Source: Effusibacillus pohliae DSM 22757 (GTDB lineage: Bacteria; Bacillota; Bacilli; Tumebacillales; Effusibacillaceae). Taken from it: a stretch of DNA of 64,000 bases. The stretch is from the NCBI RefSeq assembly GCF_000376225.1, contig NZ_AQXL01000116.1, positions 1-64,000 on the forward strand. Direction: 5' to 3'. A program made the position numbers and the translations under genes. Every line of letters starts with the position of its first letter. Position 1 is the stretch's first letter. Shown in pieces: positions 24,159 through 32,613 of this stretch. Below the pieces are notes generated by a model. It was not told the DNA's origin. It was given only the letters and a program-made list of their open reading frames with translations, and did not search any database.

Positions 24159-25457
24159 ATGAAACGATTGGGCATTGGCCTGATGCTGGGATTATGCGGT
24201 TTTCTGGTGGCGGGATGCAGCGATGACGCCAAACCTGCCGTCAACAATACGGCCAACAAACAGGAGAAAGTATTTCATCTTTATGCCGGGGACGCGATGC
24301 AGGAGCTGGCGCCAGGGAAAACGCTGTATTCCTGGGGATTCGGTTTATGGGACGAGCAGAACAACAAACCGGCGTCGCCGCCTACCATACCGGGGCCCGA
24401 ATTGCGCGTGCGGGAAGGTGATCATGTGAAGGTCGTGTTCCACAACAAGCAAAAAGAGCCGCATACGATCCATTTTCACGGGATCGACAACAGCTTCAAC
24501 GGCGACGGAACGCCGGGCGTCAGCCAGGAAGAGGTAAAAACGGACGGTACGTTTACATATGAATTTGACGCCACGAAAGCGGGCACCTACTTCTACCACT
24601 GTCACGTCGAGCCGGACCGGCACCCGGAGATGGGACTGTACGGTGCTTTCATCGTCGAACCGAAGGAACAGAAAGCGAAGTATGACGGGGAATTCGTCCT
24701 GCTGCTGGGCGAGCGCGACCCGCTACTGAGCGTTGCGGAAGGCACGGAAGCCGGCAAATATGTCGGAACCGCAGCCGAACACGAAAAACTGGACGGCGAA
24801 TATGATACGGCCGATCGCCATCCCAAATTTTTCACGATCAACGGCAAGATGGATCACGAGATTCCGCCTCTGCAGGTAAAAAAAGGGGGCAAGTACCTGA
24901 TCCGCCTGATCAACGCCGGCAACGACGTCCATGCGATCCATACACACGGCCACCACTTTCAGGTGATCGCCAGCGACGGCCGGGACATCGCGCAGCCGGA
25001 AACGAAAGACACGGTGACGATTGGACCCGGAGAACGCTACGATCTGGTTTTGACCGCCGACAATCCGGGAGCTTGGCCGTTGCATTGCCATATCGGCCCG
25101 CACGGAACGCACGGCATGCACACGTTCATTGTGTACGAAGGATTCGAAGACAAAATGCACGGCCATGCGCTGCACCAGCTTGATTCGATCATGCACGAAC
25201 TGGCGGAAATCAAGCAGAACCTGCACGACGAGCAATACGATCAGCTGAAAGCGGAACTGGGCGAATTGTCCGCGAACTTCAACAAGACAAAAGGTGCTCT
25301 GGCGACGAAAGATCAAGCGCTGGCCAACGGGATCGAAGCGACCGGCGCGGAGATCGCCAAAGCCCTGACCGCCGCCCCGGATCAGAAACGGTTGGAAACA
25401 TTGGTCAATCAGTTGGAAGAACAATTGAACAAAGCACAGGAAATATTGATGGAGTAG
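24159..25457 (+). CDS. Lipoprotein multicopper oxidase with helical C-terminal extension
   Basis: 432 residues. Lipobox LVAGC (Cys20) anchors it outside the membrane. All four copper-ligand motifs are present: HTIHFHG (His105, 107), YFYHCHVEP (His147, 149), HAIHTHGHHF (His261, 263) and PLHCHIGPHGTHGM (His309-Met320), fitting a laccase/copper-oxidase with type 1 and trinuclear sites. The two cupredoxin domains end near 330; residues 333-432 form a charged, probably coiled-coil tail absent from usual laccases. The Fur box suggests a role in iron (ferroxidase or siderophore) rather than only copper homeostasis. Confidence 0.9.
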   Translation: MKRLGIGLMLGLCGFLVAGCSDDAKPAVNNTANKQEKVFHLYAGDAMQELAPGKTLYSWGFGLWDEQNNKPASPPTIPGPELRVREGDHVKVVFHNKQKEPHTIHFHGIDNSFNGDGTPGVSQEEVKTDGTFTYEFDATKAGTYFYHCHVEPDRHPEMGLYGAFIVEPKEQKAKYDGEFVLLLGERDPLLSVAEGTEAGKYVGTAAEHEKLDGEYDTADRHPKFFTINGKMDHEIPPLQVKKGGKYLIRLINAGNDVHAIHTHGHHFQVIASDGRDIAQPETKDTVTIGPGERYDLVLTADNPGAWPLHCHIGPHGTHGMHTFIVYEGFEDKMHGHALHQLDSIMHELAEIKQNLHDEQYDQLKAELGELSANFNKTKGALATKDQALANGIEATGAEIAKALTAAPDQKRLETLVNQLEEQLNKAQEILME

Positions 25458-25469
25458 ATGGATTGAAAA

Positions 25470-25508
25470 GAGGCGTCCCCTTCCGACAATGTCGATGGCG
25501 GACGCCTC
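25470..25508 (-). terminator. Minus-strand terminator in the gap after the multicopper oxidase
   Basis: GAGGCGTCC (25470-25478) with GGACGCCTC (25500-25508); on the minus strand the stem is followed by TTTTCAATCC. It may end plus-strand transcription weakly, but its form points to a minus-strand transcript. Confidence 0.55.
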
Positions 25509-25676
25509 CTAGCGATGACTGGCATAATCCGCAACGTTCGCACATATGCATAAACAAGCTTGCCAAAGGGAATTGGCAAGCGAGCATCGATCAGGCTGGT
25601 GTCCATGTTGCAGGCCACGCAGCGGGGCAATCGGACCCGGACAAGTTACTGCAGTTTAACTTTTTAAAATTTGGTC
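25509..25676. other. Intergenic stretch with hairpin and broken Cys-rich frames
   Basis: Between the multicopper oxidase and the 3D-domain gene (319 bp gap) there is a hairpin CTTGCCAA/TTGGCAAG near 25560-25581. On the minus strand two frames each hold half of a possible zinc ribbon: CVACN in one and MCERCGLC in the other. No single intact frame with a good ribosome-binding site joins them, so no gene is called. Confidence 0.35.
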
Positions 25677-25705
25677 TTGTAACCAACTATTACATTGGCT
25701 ATACT
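25677..25705 (+). promoter_or_regulatory. Sigma-A promoter of the G5/3D-domain gene
   Basis: TTGTAA (25677-25682), 17 bp, TATACT (25700-25705), about 72 bp upstream of the start codon. Confidence 0.65.
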
Positions 25706-25776
25706 AAGAAAGTAAATTGGGGTTTCCACAACAGGAGGGGGAATTTGCGCAAAAGCGCACAAAAAGGAGTGATTGG

Positions 25777-26751
25777 GTGCGAAAGTTCAGCCGCAAATCG
25801 ATTTCCATTCTGGCAGCAGCCACTGCAGTCGCTGCAGCCGGGAGCGTTTCGGCTACCGCTTTGCACAAGACAGTGTTTTTGCAAGTCGATGGCCAGTCGC
25901 GAAAAGTAACCGCATTTTTCAGCGGATCCGTTGAGGAATTCCTGAAAAAGCAAGGCATTCAGGTCACCCCCGACGATGTGGTACAGCCAGCGAAAGGCGC
26001 CCATTTGACAGAGGGAATGAACATTCTTGTCAGACATGCCCGGCATGTGAAGATTCAAGATGGCACAAACGAGCCGCGGGCGATTGTGACGACCGCGTCA
26101 ACGGTGGCCGATGTGTTGGAGCAAGCGGGCATCCAGTTGGGCGATCAGGACCGCGTCAACGCCGAGTTGAATTCGGCTCCGATTGAGGGCCAAACGATCA
26201 CCGTCACCCGTCGAAATGTTCAAGTCGCAGTAACGGAAGAAGCCATACCTTTTCAGACCGAACGCCAGCCGAACCAGGAGATGTACAAGGGACAAGAAAA
26301 GTTGCTGACGCCCGGTGTGGAAGGGTTAGCGAAAGTGACGACCCGCATTGTCACGGAAAACGGGGTCGAAGTCGATCGGGAAGTGGAAAAACAGGTGGTC
26401 AGGCAACCGGTTAACGCGGTGGTTACATACGGCACGCTGGATCGGCCAATGGTGGTCGCTTCCCGCAGTGGCGGGAATTTTGCCGCTACCCGCAAACTGG
26501 TGATGTCCGCTTCCGCTTATGTGGCCGGCGGGCGGACGGCGACCGGCCGGGTTGCGCAGTATGGCATTGCGGCGGTTGACCCGAACGTGATTCCGCTTGG
26601 CACCAAGTTGTATATCGAGGGATACGGATACGCGATCGCGGCCGACACCGGCGGAGCGATCCAGGGCAACCGGATCGACCTGGTGTTCAATTCGCAGGAG
26701 GAATGCATGCAATTTGGCCGCCGACAGGTAGTCGTCTACATCGTCGAGTAA
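25777..26751 (+). CDS. YabE-like cell-wall protein: DUF348 repeats, G5 domain and 3D domain
   Basis: 324 residues from GTG 25777 behind AAAGGAG. A signal peptide or anchor (ISILAAATAVAAAGSVSA) is followed by two DUF348 repeats (KTVFLQVDGQSRKVTAFFSG; HVKIQDGTNEPRAIVTTAST), a G5 region (AVTEEAIPFQTER...VTTRIVTENGVEV) and a C-terminal 3D domain with the three Asp motif (GIAAVDPNVIPLGTKLYIEGYGYAIAADTGGAIQGNRIDLVF). Relatives (YabE, YocH, Rpf-like) are lytic transglycosylase-type wall enzymes involved in growth or resuscitation. Confidence 0.9.
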   Translation: MRKFSRKSISILAAATAVAAAGSVSATALHKTVFLQVDGQSRKVTAFFSGSVEEFLKKQGIQVTPDDVVQPAKGAHLTEGMNILVRHARHVKIQDGTNEPRAIVTTASTVADVLEQAGIQLGDQDRVNAELNSAPIEGQTITVTRRNVQVAVTEEAIPFQTERQPNQEMYKGQEKLLTPGVEGLAKVTTRIVTENGVEVDREVEKQVVRQPVNAVVTYGTLDRPMVVASRSGGNFAATRKLVMSASAYVAGGRTATGRVAQYGIAAVDPNVIPLGTKLYIEGYGYAIAADTGGAIQGNRIDLVFNSQEECMQFGRRQVVVYIVE

Positions 26752-26763
26752 GCCGGCCGGGCA

Positions 26764-26790
26764 AACCGCTCCGTTGGGGCGGTTTTTCGT
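26764..26790 (+). terminator. Terminator after the 3D-domain gene
   Basis: Stem AACCGCTCC (26764-26772) with GGGGCGGTT (26776-26784), one T-G pair, followed by TTTCGTTTTTG. Confidence 0.75.
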
Positions 26791-26885
26791 TTTTGTCCGT
26801 TCTGCTTATATAGACGACGCTTGCGAGCAAAAAGTTTCACGGTTCGACAAAAAAATTTTTTCGGAAGATTGGAAGATGATCGAGG

Positions 26886-26913
26886 TTGATAGACTCTGCT
26901 GCGAATCTATCAT
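26886..26913 (+). promoter_or_regulatory. Promoter of the SPOR-domain gene
   Basis: TTGATA (26886-26891), 16 bp, TATCAT (26908-26913), about 70 bp before the start at 26984. Confidence 0.5.
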
Positions 26914-26983
26914 TTTTGGCATATCGGGCGACAGACTGTCATATGGTTGTAGCAAATGGTAGATTCGGAAGGAGCCAGCCACA

Positions 26984-27946
26984 ATGGACAAGTCCCGTAT
27001 GACGTTTACGTTTCGTCCGTCACGCCAGGAATCTCCCGCGGTCCCGAAAGAAGCGCGGGAGCGGCGGCCGTTTCAGAAACCTGGCCGATTCGATCGCCCG
27101 GAATATCGACGAAACCGGAACCCTTACGAAAAACGGGCGAACGCTCCGATTGCCGGCTTCTCCTGGCTGATCCCCGCTCTCTTGGCGACTGTTACCGGCC
27201 TCACCCTGGGGTTAGGCGTGCTGTTCGTGTTCAAAAATGCGACGCCGGAATCGAAACCGACCGTCACCACGGTCAATCCTGCTCCGACGACCGGCACATC
27301 CGCAGCCGCGCAAAGCTTCCCCGGGCTCGAGCTGGTTGCCTATCAAGTAGGCGCTTATGAAAACTATGAGCGGGCGAAAAAAGGGGCTGCCGAATTTGAA
27401 AAATTCGGCATTCATCCGGTGTTTCGCAATTCGGACAAGATCCAGCTGTTTATCGGAGTGGCCGCCGACAAAACGCAGGGACAAGCTGTCGCCGACGCGT
27501 TCAACCAGGCGATGGGTGGGGAGACAGATTCGGCGAAACCGCCTTTTTATGTCCGGGACTATAAAGTGGAAACGAGACAAGGGGTGATTCAGGGCGTGGC
27601 GGCACAAGACGCAGCCAAACTTGCCGCTGTCCTCGCACAAACCTCGCAAATCCTGAAGGACGGCGTCTCCCTGGCGGTGGCCAAAACACCGCAAAAGGAA
27701 GCGGCCGATGCGTGGAGCAAGCGGATCGAAACGCTCCGTCCGCAGATGGAGACCGCCCGCAAAATTCTGGACAAGGCAGGCCGCAAAGGAGAAGTCGCCC
27801 GGCTTGACGATATCGTGCAGCAATTGCAGGAAACCGCCGCTGCGATGGGCCAAGGCAAAGGGGTGCTGGAAGTGCAGCGGCATCTTGTCCAAAGCATTGT
27901 CGATTACGAGGAACTGATCGGCAAACTGGCGCCTGCGACCGGTTGA
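26984..27946 (+). CDS. spoIIB: SpoIIB-like SPOR-domain membrane protein
   Basis: 320 residues. A basic cytoplasmic N-terminus (about 55 residues) precedes one membrane helix (SWLIPALLATVTGLTLGLGVLFVF) and an extracellular SPOR domain (VAYQVGAYENYERAKKGAAEFEKFGIHPVF, IQLFIGVAADKTQGQAVADAF). SPOR domains bind denuded glycan at septa. In B. subtilis spoIIB lies between folC and maf and helps septal wall thinning in engulfment; size, topology and place agree. Symbol given on that synteny. Confidence 0.78.
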   Translation: MDKSRMTFTFRPSRQESPAVPKEARERRPFQKPGRFDRPEYRRNRNPYEKRANAPIAGFSWLIPALLATVTGLTLGLGVLFVFKNATPESKPTVTTVNPAPTTGTSAAAQSFPGLELVAYQVGAYENYERAKKGAAEFEKFGIHPVFRNSDKIQLFIGVAADKTQGQAVADAFNQAMGGETDSAKPPFYVRDYKVETRQGVIQGVAAQDAAKLAAVLAQTSQILKDGVSLAVAKTPQKEAADAWSKRIETLRPQMETARKILDKAGRKGEVARLDDIVQQLQETAAAMGQGKGVLEVQRHLVQSIVDYEELIGKLAPATG

Positions 27947-28030
27947 TCGCTGCGGTTTGGACAATGATTCGCCGGATGTGATATGCTGAAACTCGGACCA
28001 AACCCAAGGAGGAAGAAGGGGTCGTTTCAG

Positions 28031-29455
28031 ATGGCGCAAGTACGGATCGAACAAGATCTGCTGGGCGCGAAAGAAGTTCCGGCGGATGCCTACTACGGAA
28101 TTCAGACGCTGCGGGCGGTGGAAAATTTTCCGATCACCGGAATTCCGCCGCACAAAGAAATGATTCGAGCCTTGGCGGCAGTCAAGAAAGCGGCTGCGAT
28201 GGCGAATCGCGATGTCGGTGTGTTGCGGGCGGAGATCGCGGAGGCGATCATTCAGGCGACCGACGAGATTTTGGACGGCAAGCTGCACGACCAATTTATC
28301 GTCGATTCGATCCAGGGCGGGGCAGGCACCTCGATGAACATGAACGTGAACGAGGTGATCGCCAATCGCGCGATCGAGCTGATGGGCGGAAAAAAGGGAG
28401 AATACATCAAATGCTCCCCCAACACGCATGTCAATATGGCGCAATCGACGAATGACGTGTTTCCGACTGCGATCCGCATCGCTTCTCTCCATTTGGCGAG
28501 CGGGGTGCTGGAGGCATTGACCGGCCTGAAAAACGCGTTCGAGATGAAAGCGAAAGAGTTGGATTCAGTGATCAAAATGGGCCGCACCCACCTGCAAGAC
28601 GCAGTGCCGATCCGGATGGGACAAGAGTTTGCAGCATATGCCCGTGTGATCGGACGCGACATCGAACGGATTCGGCGGTCGCTTGACAATCTGCGGGAAA
28701 TCAATTTGGGCGCGACTGCGGTCGGTACCGGTCTCAACGCATTGCCGGAATACATCACGAAAGTCACGGAAAATCTGCGGCAGATTACCGGACTCGATCT
28801 GAAACGGGCGGAAGACCTGGTCGACGCCACCCAAAACACGGACGCTTATACCGAAGTGTCGGGAGCACTCAAGATTTGCGCCGTCAATTTGTCGAAGATC
28901 TGCAATGACATCCGGTTGATGGCGTCCGGTCCGCGGACCGGTTTCGGCGAGCTGAAACTGCCGCCGCGCCAGCCAGGGTCTTCCATTATGCCGGGCAAAG
29001 TGAATCCGGTGATGGCGGAAGTAGTCAACCAGGTTGCGTTTCAAATCCAGGGCAACGATCTGACAATTTGCCTGGCGTCGGAAGCCGGCCAGCTGGAGCT
29101 GAATGTAATGGAACCGGTGCTGGTGTTTAATTTACTGCAGTCGCTGTCGATTTTGCAAAATGCGGTGCGGGTGTTCACCACCCATCTGGTCGAGGGACTG
29201 ACAGCCAACGTCGAGCGCTGCAAACAACTGGTGGAAAACAGCGTCGGCGTGATCACCGCCATCAACCCACACGTCGGCTACGAAACCGCCTCCATGATTG
29301 CGAAAGAGGCGATCGCCACCGGCCGGTCGGTGCGCGACATCTGTCTGGAAAAAGGCGTTTTGACGAAAGAGGAACTGGATGTCATCCTCAACCCGTTGGA
29401 AATGACAACACCCGGCATTGCCGGCGCTCGCCTGCTGTTTGGCGACCGGAAATAA
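28031..29455 (+). CDS. aspA: Aspartate ammonia-lyase (aspartase)
   Basis: 474 residues. Converts L-aspartate to fumarate and ammonia; fumarase/aspartase superfamily. Conserved blocks: GAGTSMNMNVNEVIANRA, MGRTHLQDAVPI, and the signature loop GSSIMPGKVNPVMAEVVNQ. The ATG at 28031 is used; AAGGAGG lies at about 28007-28013 with GAAGGGG nearer. N-terminal RIEQDLLGAKEVPADAYYGIQT favours aspartase over fumarase. Followed by a clear terminator. Confidence 0.93.
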   Translation: MAQVRIEQDLLGAKEVPADAYYGIQTLRAVENFPITGIPPHKEMIRALAAVKKAAAMANRDVGVLRAEIAEAIIQATDEILDGKLHDQFIVDSIQGGAGTSMNMNVNEVIANRAIELMGGKKGEYIKCSPNTHVNMAQSTNDVFPTAIRIASLHLASGVLEALTGLKNAFEMKAKELDSVIKMGRTHLQDAVPIRMGQEFAAYARVIGRDIERIRRSLDNLREINLGATAVGTGLNALPEYITKVTENLRQITGLDLKRAEDLVDATQNTDAYTEVSGALKICAVNLSKICNDIRLMASGPRTGFGELKLPPRQPGSSIMPGKVNPVMAEVVNQVAFQIQGNDLTICLASEAGQLELNVMEPVLVFNLLQSLSILQNAVRVFTTHLVEGLTANVERCKQLVENSVGVITAINPHVGYETASMIAKEAIATGRSVRDICLEKGVLTKEELDVILNPLEMTTPGIAGARLLFGDRK

Positions 29456-29490
29456 GAGACCTGCTCGCCATGAAAATCATGCTTGTTTGG

Positions 29491-29522
29491 AATCAGCACC
29501 GTCCGGGTGCTGATTTTGTTAT
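29491..29522 (+). terminator. Terminator after aspA
   Basis: Perfect 10-bp stem AATCAGCACC (29491-29500) with GGTGCTGATT (29506-29515), followed by TTGTTATTT. Confidence 0.75.
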
Positions 29523-29529
29523 TTCCGGG

Positions 29530-29574
29530 TGACACATGTCAGGTATTTACTGATTTTTTATCATAAGTTAAAAT
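29530..29574 (+). promoter_or_regulatory. Promoter and possible PadR operator
   Basis: TTTACT (29546-29551), 17 bp, TAAAAT (29569-29574). The dyad TGACA-CA-TGTCA (29530-29541) lies just upstream of the -35 and may be the autoregulatory site of the PadR protein encoded next. Confidence 0.55.
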
Positions 29575-29606
29575 AACATATAAAGAGATCATTGATGGAG
29601 GTCGCC

Positions 29607-30131
29607 ATGTACGTTGATATTCTGATTCTCTCCCAGCTGATGTCCGGTCCCAAGCACGGTTACGAGATCAAAAAGAATGTGGAACGCATCCTCGGAAGCG
29701 GTTTTTCCATCAACAACAACACGCTGTATCCCGCATTGCGGCGGTTTCAGGAAATGGGCGCGGTGACAAAGGAAGTCGAGCTGCAGGAAGGGAAGCCGAA
29801 CCGTCATATCTACCGCGTGACAGACTTGGGAGCCGAGGTGCTGGAGGAGATGCTGCGCGAATTTTCGCCGGAGATGGCGGGGGATGAGGCGGAATTTCTG
29901 GTGCGGGTGGCGCTGTTTGACATGCTTGATGTTGACTCCCGCAAGCAGATTCTGGAGGCTCGCAAGCGTGTACTGAACAAATGGCTGGAACATCTTGACC
30001 AAGTCGCCGAACCGCTGTCGCTGGCCAAGAGAAGGCCGTTTGGCTGGCGTGTGGTACAGTTTCAAAAACATCTAATCGAACAGGAGCTCGCCTGGATCCG
30101 CGAGCTGGAACAGGAAAGCGAGGGGTCATAA
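29607..30131 (+). CDS. PadR-family transcriptional regulator
   Basis: 174 residues. N-terminal winged helix: ILILSQLMSGPKHGYEIKK, INNNTLYPALRRFQEMGAVT, YRVTDLGAEVLEEML. The C-terminal half is helical and forms the dimer. The ATG at 29607 lies five bases after GGAGG. It is translationally coupled (TAATG) to a drug-efflux gene, the usual arrangement for PadR repressors that sense substrates of the pump. Confidence 0.9.
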   Translation: MYVDILILSQLMSGPKHGYEIKKNVERILGSGFSINNNTLYPALRRFQEMGAVTKEVELQEGKPNRHIYRVTDLGAEVLEEMLREFSPEMAGDEAEFLVRVALFDMLDVDSRKQILEARKRVLNKWLEHLDQVAEPLSLAKRRPFGWRVVQFQKHLIEQELAWIRELEQESEGS

Positions 30132-31597
30132 TGCAACCGGGAAGATCGCAGAAAACGCTCACCCTGACACAGCAGACCGGCTTGTTGATGGGGCCGTTTT
30201 TGACGATGTTGGATTCTAGTATAATGAATGTGGCATTGCCTGAGATTGCCAACCGCATGAACAGCTCGCTGTCCGCCGTGCAGTGGGTGATCACCGCCTA
30301 TCTGCTGGCGCTTTCCGCGGCATCGGCTGCCGTCGCTTATCTGGCCAAGCGGTTTGGTACGCTTCGCACGTACCGGATCAGTTTGATAGGCTTCACGCTA
30401 AGCTCGATCGCGTGCGCGTTCGCCCCCCAACTCGGCATGTTGATCGCCGCCCGCACCATGCAGGGAGCGTTGGGGGCTCCCCTGATCCCGCTGGTGATGG
30501 GGATGTTGATGGGGAGTGAGGGGAGCCGGTCGAAAAACGTGTCGCCTGCCTTTGGCATCCTGTTGTTTCTGGCGCCGGTGATCGGGCCGACCATCGGCGG
30601 AGTGCTACTTCACTATTTTGGATGGACTTCCATTTTTCTGATCAACGTGCCAATCGGCATTTTCGGTGTGCTGGCGGCGGTCCGACTTCCCGGAGATCCG
30701 GCTGACCAGGGGGATCCCTCGGTGCGTTTCGATCCGCTTGGCTTCCTGCTTCTGGCTGCCAGCTTGGCGTTGACGATTTATGGAGCATCGAACGGACCGT
30801 TGCACGGTTGGACTTCGACGGATGCCTGGCCGTATTGGAGCATGGGAGGCGGTTTGCTGTTGCTGTATGTGTTGTGGAGTTTGCGGCACCCGCAACCGGC
30901 CGTCCCGCTCAAACTGTTGCAAAGGCGCTCTGCAGCGCTGGCGGTTGCACTGTGCGCACTGACTTCGGTCGTCACGTTCTCGACGGTGGTTCTGATTCCG
31001 GTGCTCTTGGAGAATATCCAACAGCATTCACCGCTGGCAGTGGGGCTGTCGTTGTTTCCGCAGGCTTTGGTGACCGGTTTCGGTACCGTTTTGGGAAACA
31101 AATTTGCCGAGAAGCACGGGGTTCGTGCGAGCGCCGTCACAGGCATGCTCTTGCTGACCTTAGGCACGCTCTTGTTGCAGCTGGTCGATGAAACGACGCC
31201 TATCTGGCAGACGGCCGTTCTATTGACGTTCCGGGGAGTGGCGGTCGGTATGGTGATCCAGCAACTGCTATCGGTTATCCTCGCGGGATTGAATCGGCAG
31301 GAAACGGCGGATGCGAACACGCTGTTTAACATCTCGCAGCGTCTCGGAGGAGCGGTTGGGATCGCTTTGCTTACGACATTCTTGCAGATCAGGCAAGAAC
31401 ATCAGATCGAACGCTTGTTGGCTGGGCTGCATCTGCCAACTGCGTCTGTGCAGCACGGAATGCCAACCGGCGCCAAGTTGCCGGAGGCGGTGGGCTCCCA
31501 ATTGGCGCAGGCGGCCATACAGGGGTTCCATGACACGTTTTGGCTGCTCACGTTGCTTGCTTTCGTCGGATTTGTGGCAGCGTTTCATTTGATGTAA
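30131..31597 (+). CDS. MFS drug efflux transporter, DHA2 (14-helix) family
   Basis: 488 residues, about 14 membrane segments. The motif LDSSIMNVALPEIA near the N-terminus is the DHA2 hallmark; VQWVITAYLLA and AARTMQGALGAPLIPL (motif C region) follow. EmrB/QacA-type proton-driven exporters of toxic compounds. Forms an operon with padR. Confidence 0.92.
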   Translation: MQPGRSQKTLTLTQQTGLLMGPFLTMLDSSIMNVALPEIANRMNSSLSAVQWVITAYLLALSAASAAVAYLAKRFGTLRTYRISLIGFTLSSIACAFAPQLGMLIAARTMQGALGAPLIPLVMGMLMGSEGSRSKNVSPAFGILLFLAPVIGPTIGGVLLHYFGWTSIFLINVPIGIFGVLAAVRLPGDPADQGDPSVRFDPLGFLLLAASLALTIYGASNGPLHGWTSTDAWPYWSMGGGLLLLYVLWSLRHPQPAVPLKLLQRRSAALAVALCALTSVVTFSTVVLIPVLLENIQQHSPLAVGLSLFPQALVTGFGTVLGNKFAEKHGVRASAVTGMLLLTLGTLLLQLVDETTPIWQTAVLLTFRGVAVGMVIQQLLSVILAGLNRQETADANTLFNISQRLGGAVGIALLTTFLQIRQEHQIERLLAGLHLPTASVQHGMPTGAKLPEAVGSQLAQAAIQGFHDTFWLLTLLAFVGFVAAFHLM

Positions 31598-31702
31598 AAA
31601 ACGAATGGTCCCGATCCCGCGTGGAACCAGGGAGTGGTTGTTTGCGGAGGGGACCTGCAAAATTACATCACGAACGATCCTTAACTCGCGGGGATGTGGA
31701 GG

Positions 31703-32042
31703 ATGAAAGCGGTTGTGGCAACTCGGTTTGGCGGCCCGGAAGTGCTGGAATACAGGGAAGTTGACCGGCCAGCTGTCAGCCCCAAACAGGTGTTGATCCG
31801 GGTGGCGGCTGCCAGCGTTAATTTTGCCGATATCAAAGCCGTGCAGTACTTGGATACAGCTTGGGAACCACCAGAAAAAAATGGCCGGAAACGTTGAAGG
31901 AAACGGCAGAAGCCACCCACTGTTGGCGGAAGGCAAGGTCAGGATGTTCATCGGCAAGCGGTTTCCTCCGGCGGATGCGGCGGCAGCACAAGGTTGGATT
32001 GAACGCCGCGAGAGTATCGGAAAAGCATTGCTGGTTCCGTAG
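31703..32042 (+). pseudogene. Remnant of a quinone oxidoreductase (MDR family), internal deletion plus frameshift
   Basis: The start encodes an intact N-terminus (MKAVVATRFGGPEVLEYREV, VLIRVAAASVNFADIK) and the end an intact C-terminus in another frame (LLAEGKVRMFIGKRFPPADA, RESIGKALLVP). The middle of about 200 residues, including the cofactor-binding domain, is missing. A stop after about 65 codons and a one-base shift near 31917 complete the damage. The parent family is zinc-free NADPH:quinone reductases of about 320 residues. Confidence 0.85.
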
Positions 32043-32105
32043 CGGGTAGGTGCATGCTGACCGCAATGGAACAATTATGAGGGCGGTCTGCGGCCCTTTC
32101 CGGCG

Positions 32106-32382
32106 TTACCCGCTCTCCAGTTCACGCGCCACCAGCGCCAGCCGTTTTTCGATTTCGCGAAGTTCGTCGTGTGCGGAATTTTTCAGACGCTCGAACGCGG
32201 AAAACACCTGTCCGGTTTGCAAAAACGGATCGGCTGCCACCGTTTGGCCGGTTGTCACGTTAATCGCTTCCTGTTGCGACAGCTCACCCGACAAGCGGTG
32301 GCAGTATGCCAGATTTTCCAGCCAATTGACGAACGGTTTCGACCAGGGAGTCGAGGTGCGCCTTCAGATTGGATCTGTTCAT
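32106..32382 (-). pseudogene. Small helical protein gene with a single frameshift
   Basis: The minus-strand ATG at 32382 has an excellent TTGGAGGAG ribosome-binding site and reads MNRSNLKAHLDSLVETVRQL, then runs to an early stop. A one-base shift at about 32320 (TTGG) restores ENLAYCHRLSGELSQQEAIN and a frame that continues to the stop at 32106, ending RLALVARELESG. The restored product would be about 90 residues, all helical. Either a recent mutation or an assembly error. Family unknown. Confidence 0.6.
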
Positions 32383-32418
32383 CGCGACACTCCTCCAAGA
32401 GGTTTCTTTCTTTACAAT

Positions 32419-32450
32419 TTCCCGAACAGTCCGGTTCCCGAACAGTCCGG
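32419..32450. repeat. Exact tandem 16-bp repeat
   Basis: TTCCCGAACAGTCCGG occurs twice without spacing (32419-32434 and 32435-32450) in the gap between the divergent small gene and the first glutamate-synthase-like gene. The rest of 32383-32613 shows no clear feature. Confidence 0.7.
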
Positions 32451-32613
32451 CCCTATGCTCTTGCGTGCTTGCCGGAGGGAACCGGGTCCAACGCCGGGGT
32501 TGCCACCTGTCCGGCAGTTGTTTGGCGAGAGTAATCAAGAAAAAAGTGGATAAAACTAAGATGTACAGGTTCTTTCAAATAAGCAGGTCGAGCGTTGCAA
32601 TCGAGGGAAAGCC

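Noticed and set aside
25405-25630. Minus-strand frames in the gap before the 3D-domain gene as real genes
   Set aside because: Each carries only half of the cysteine pattern and both run through the terminator hairpin; kept only as a low-interest finding.
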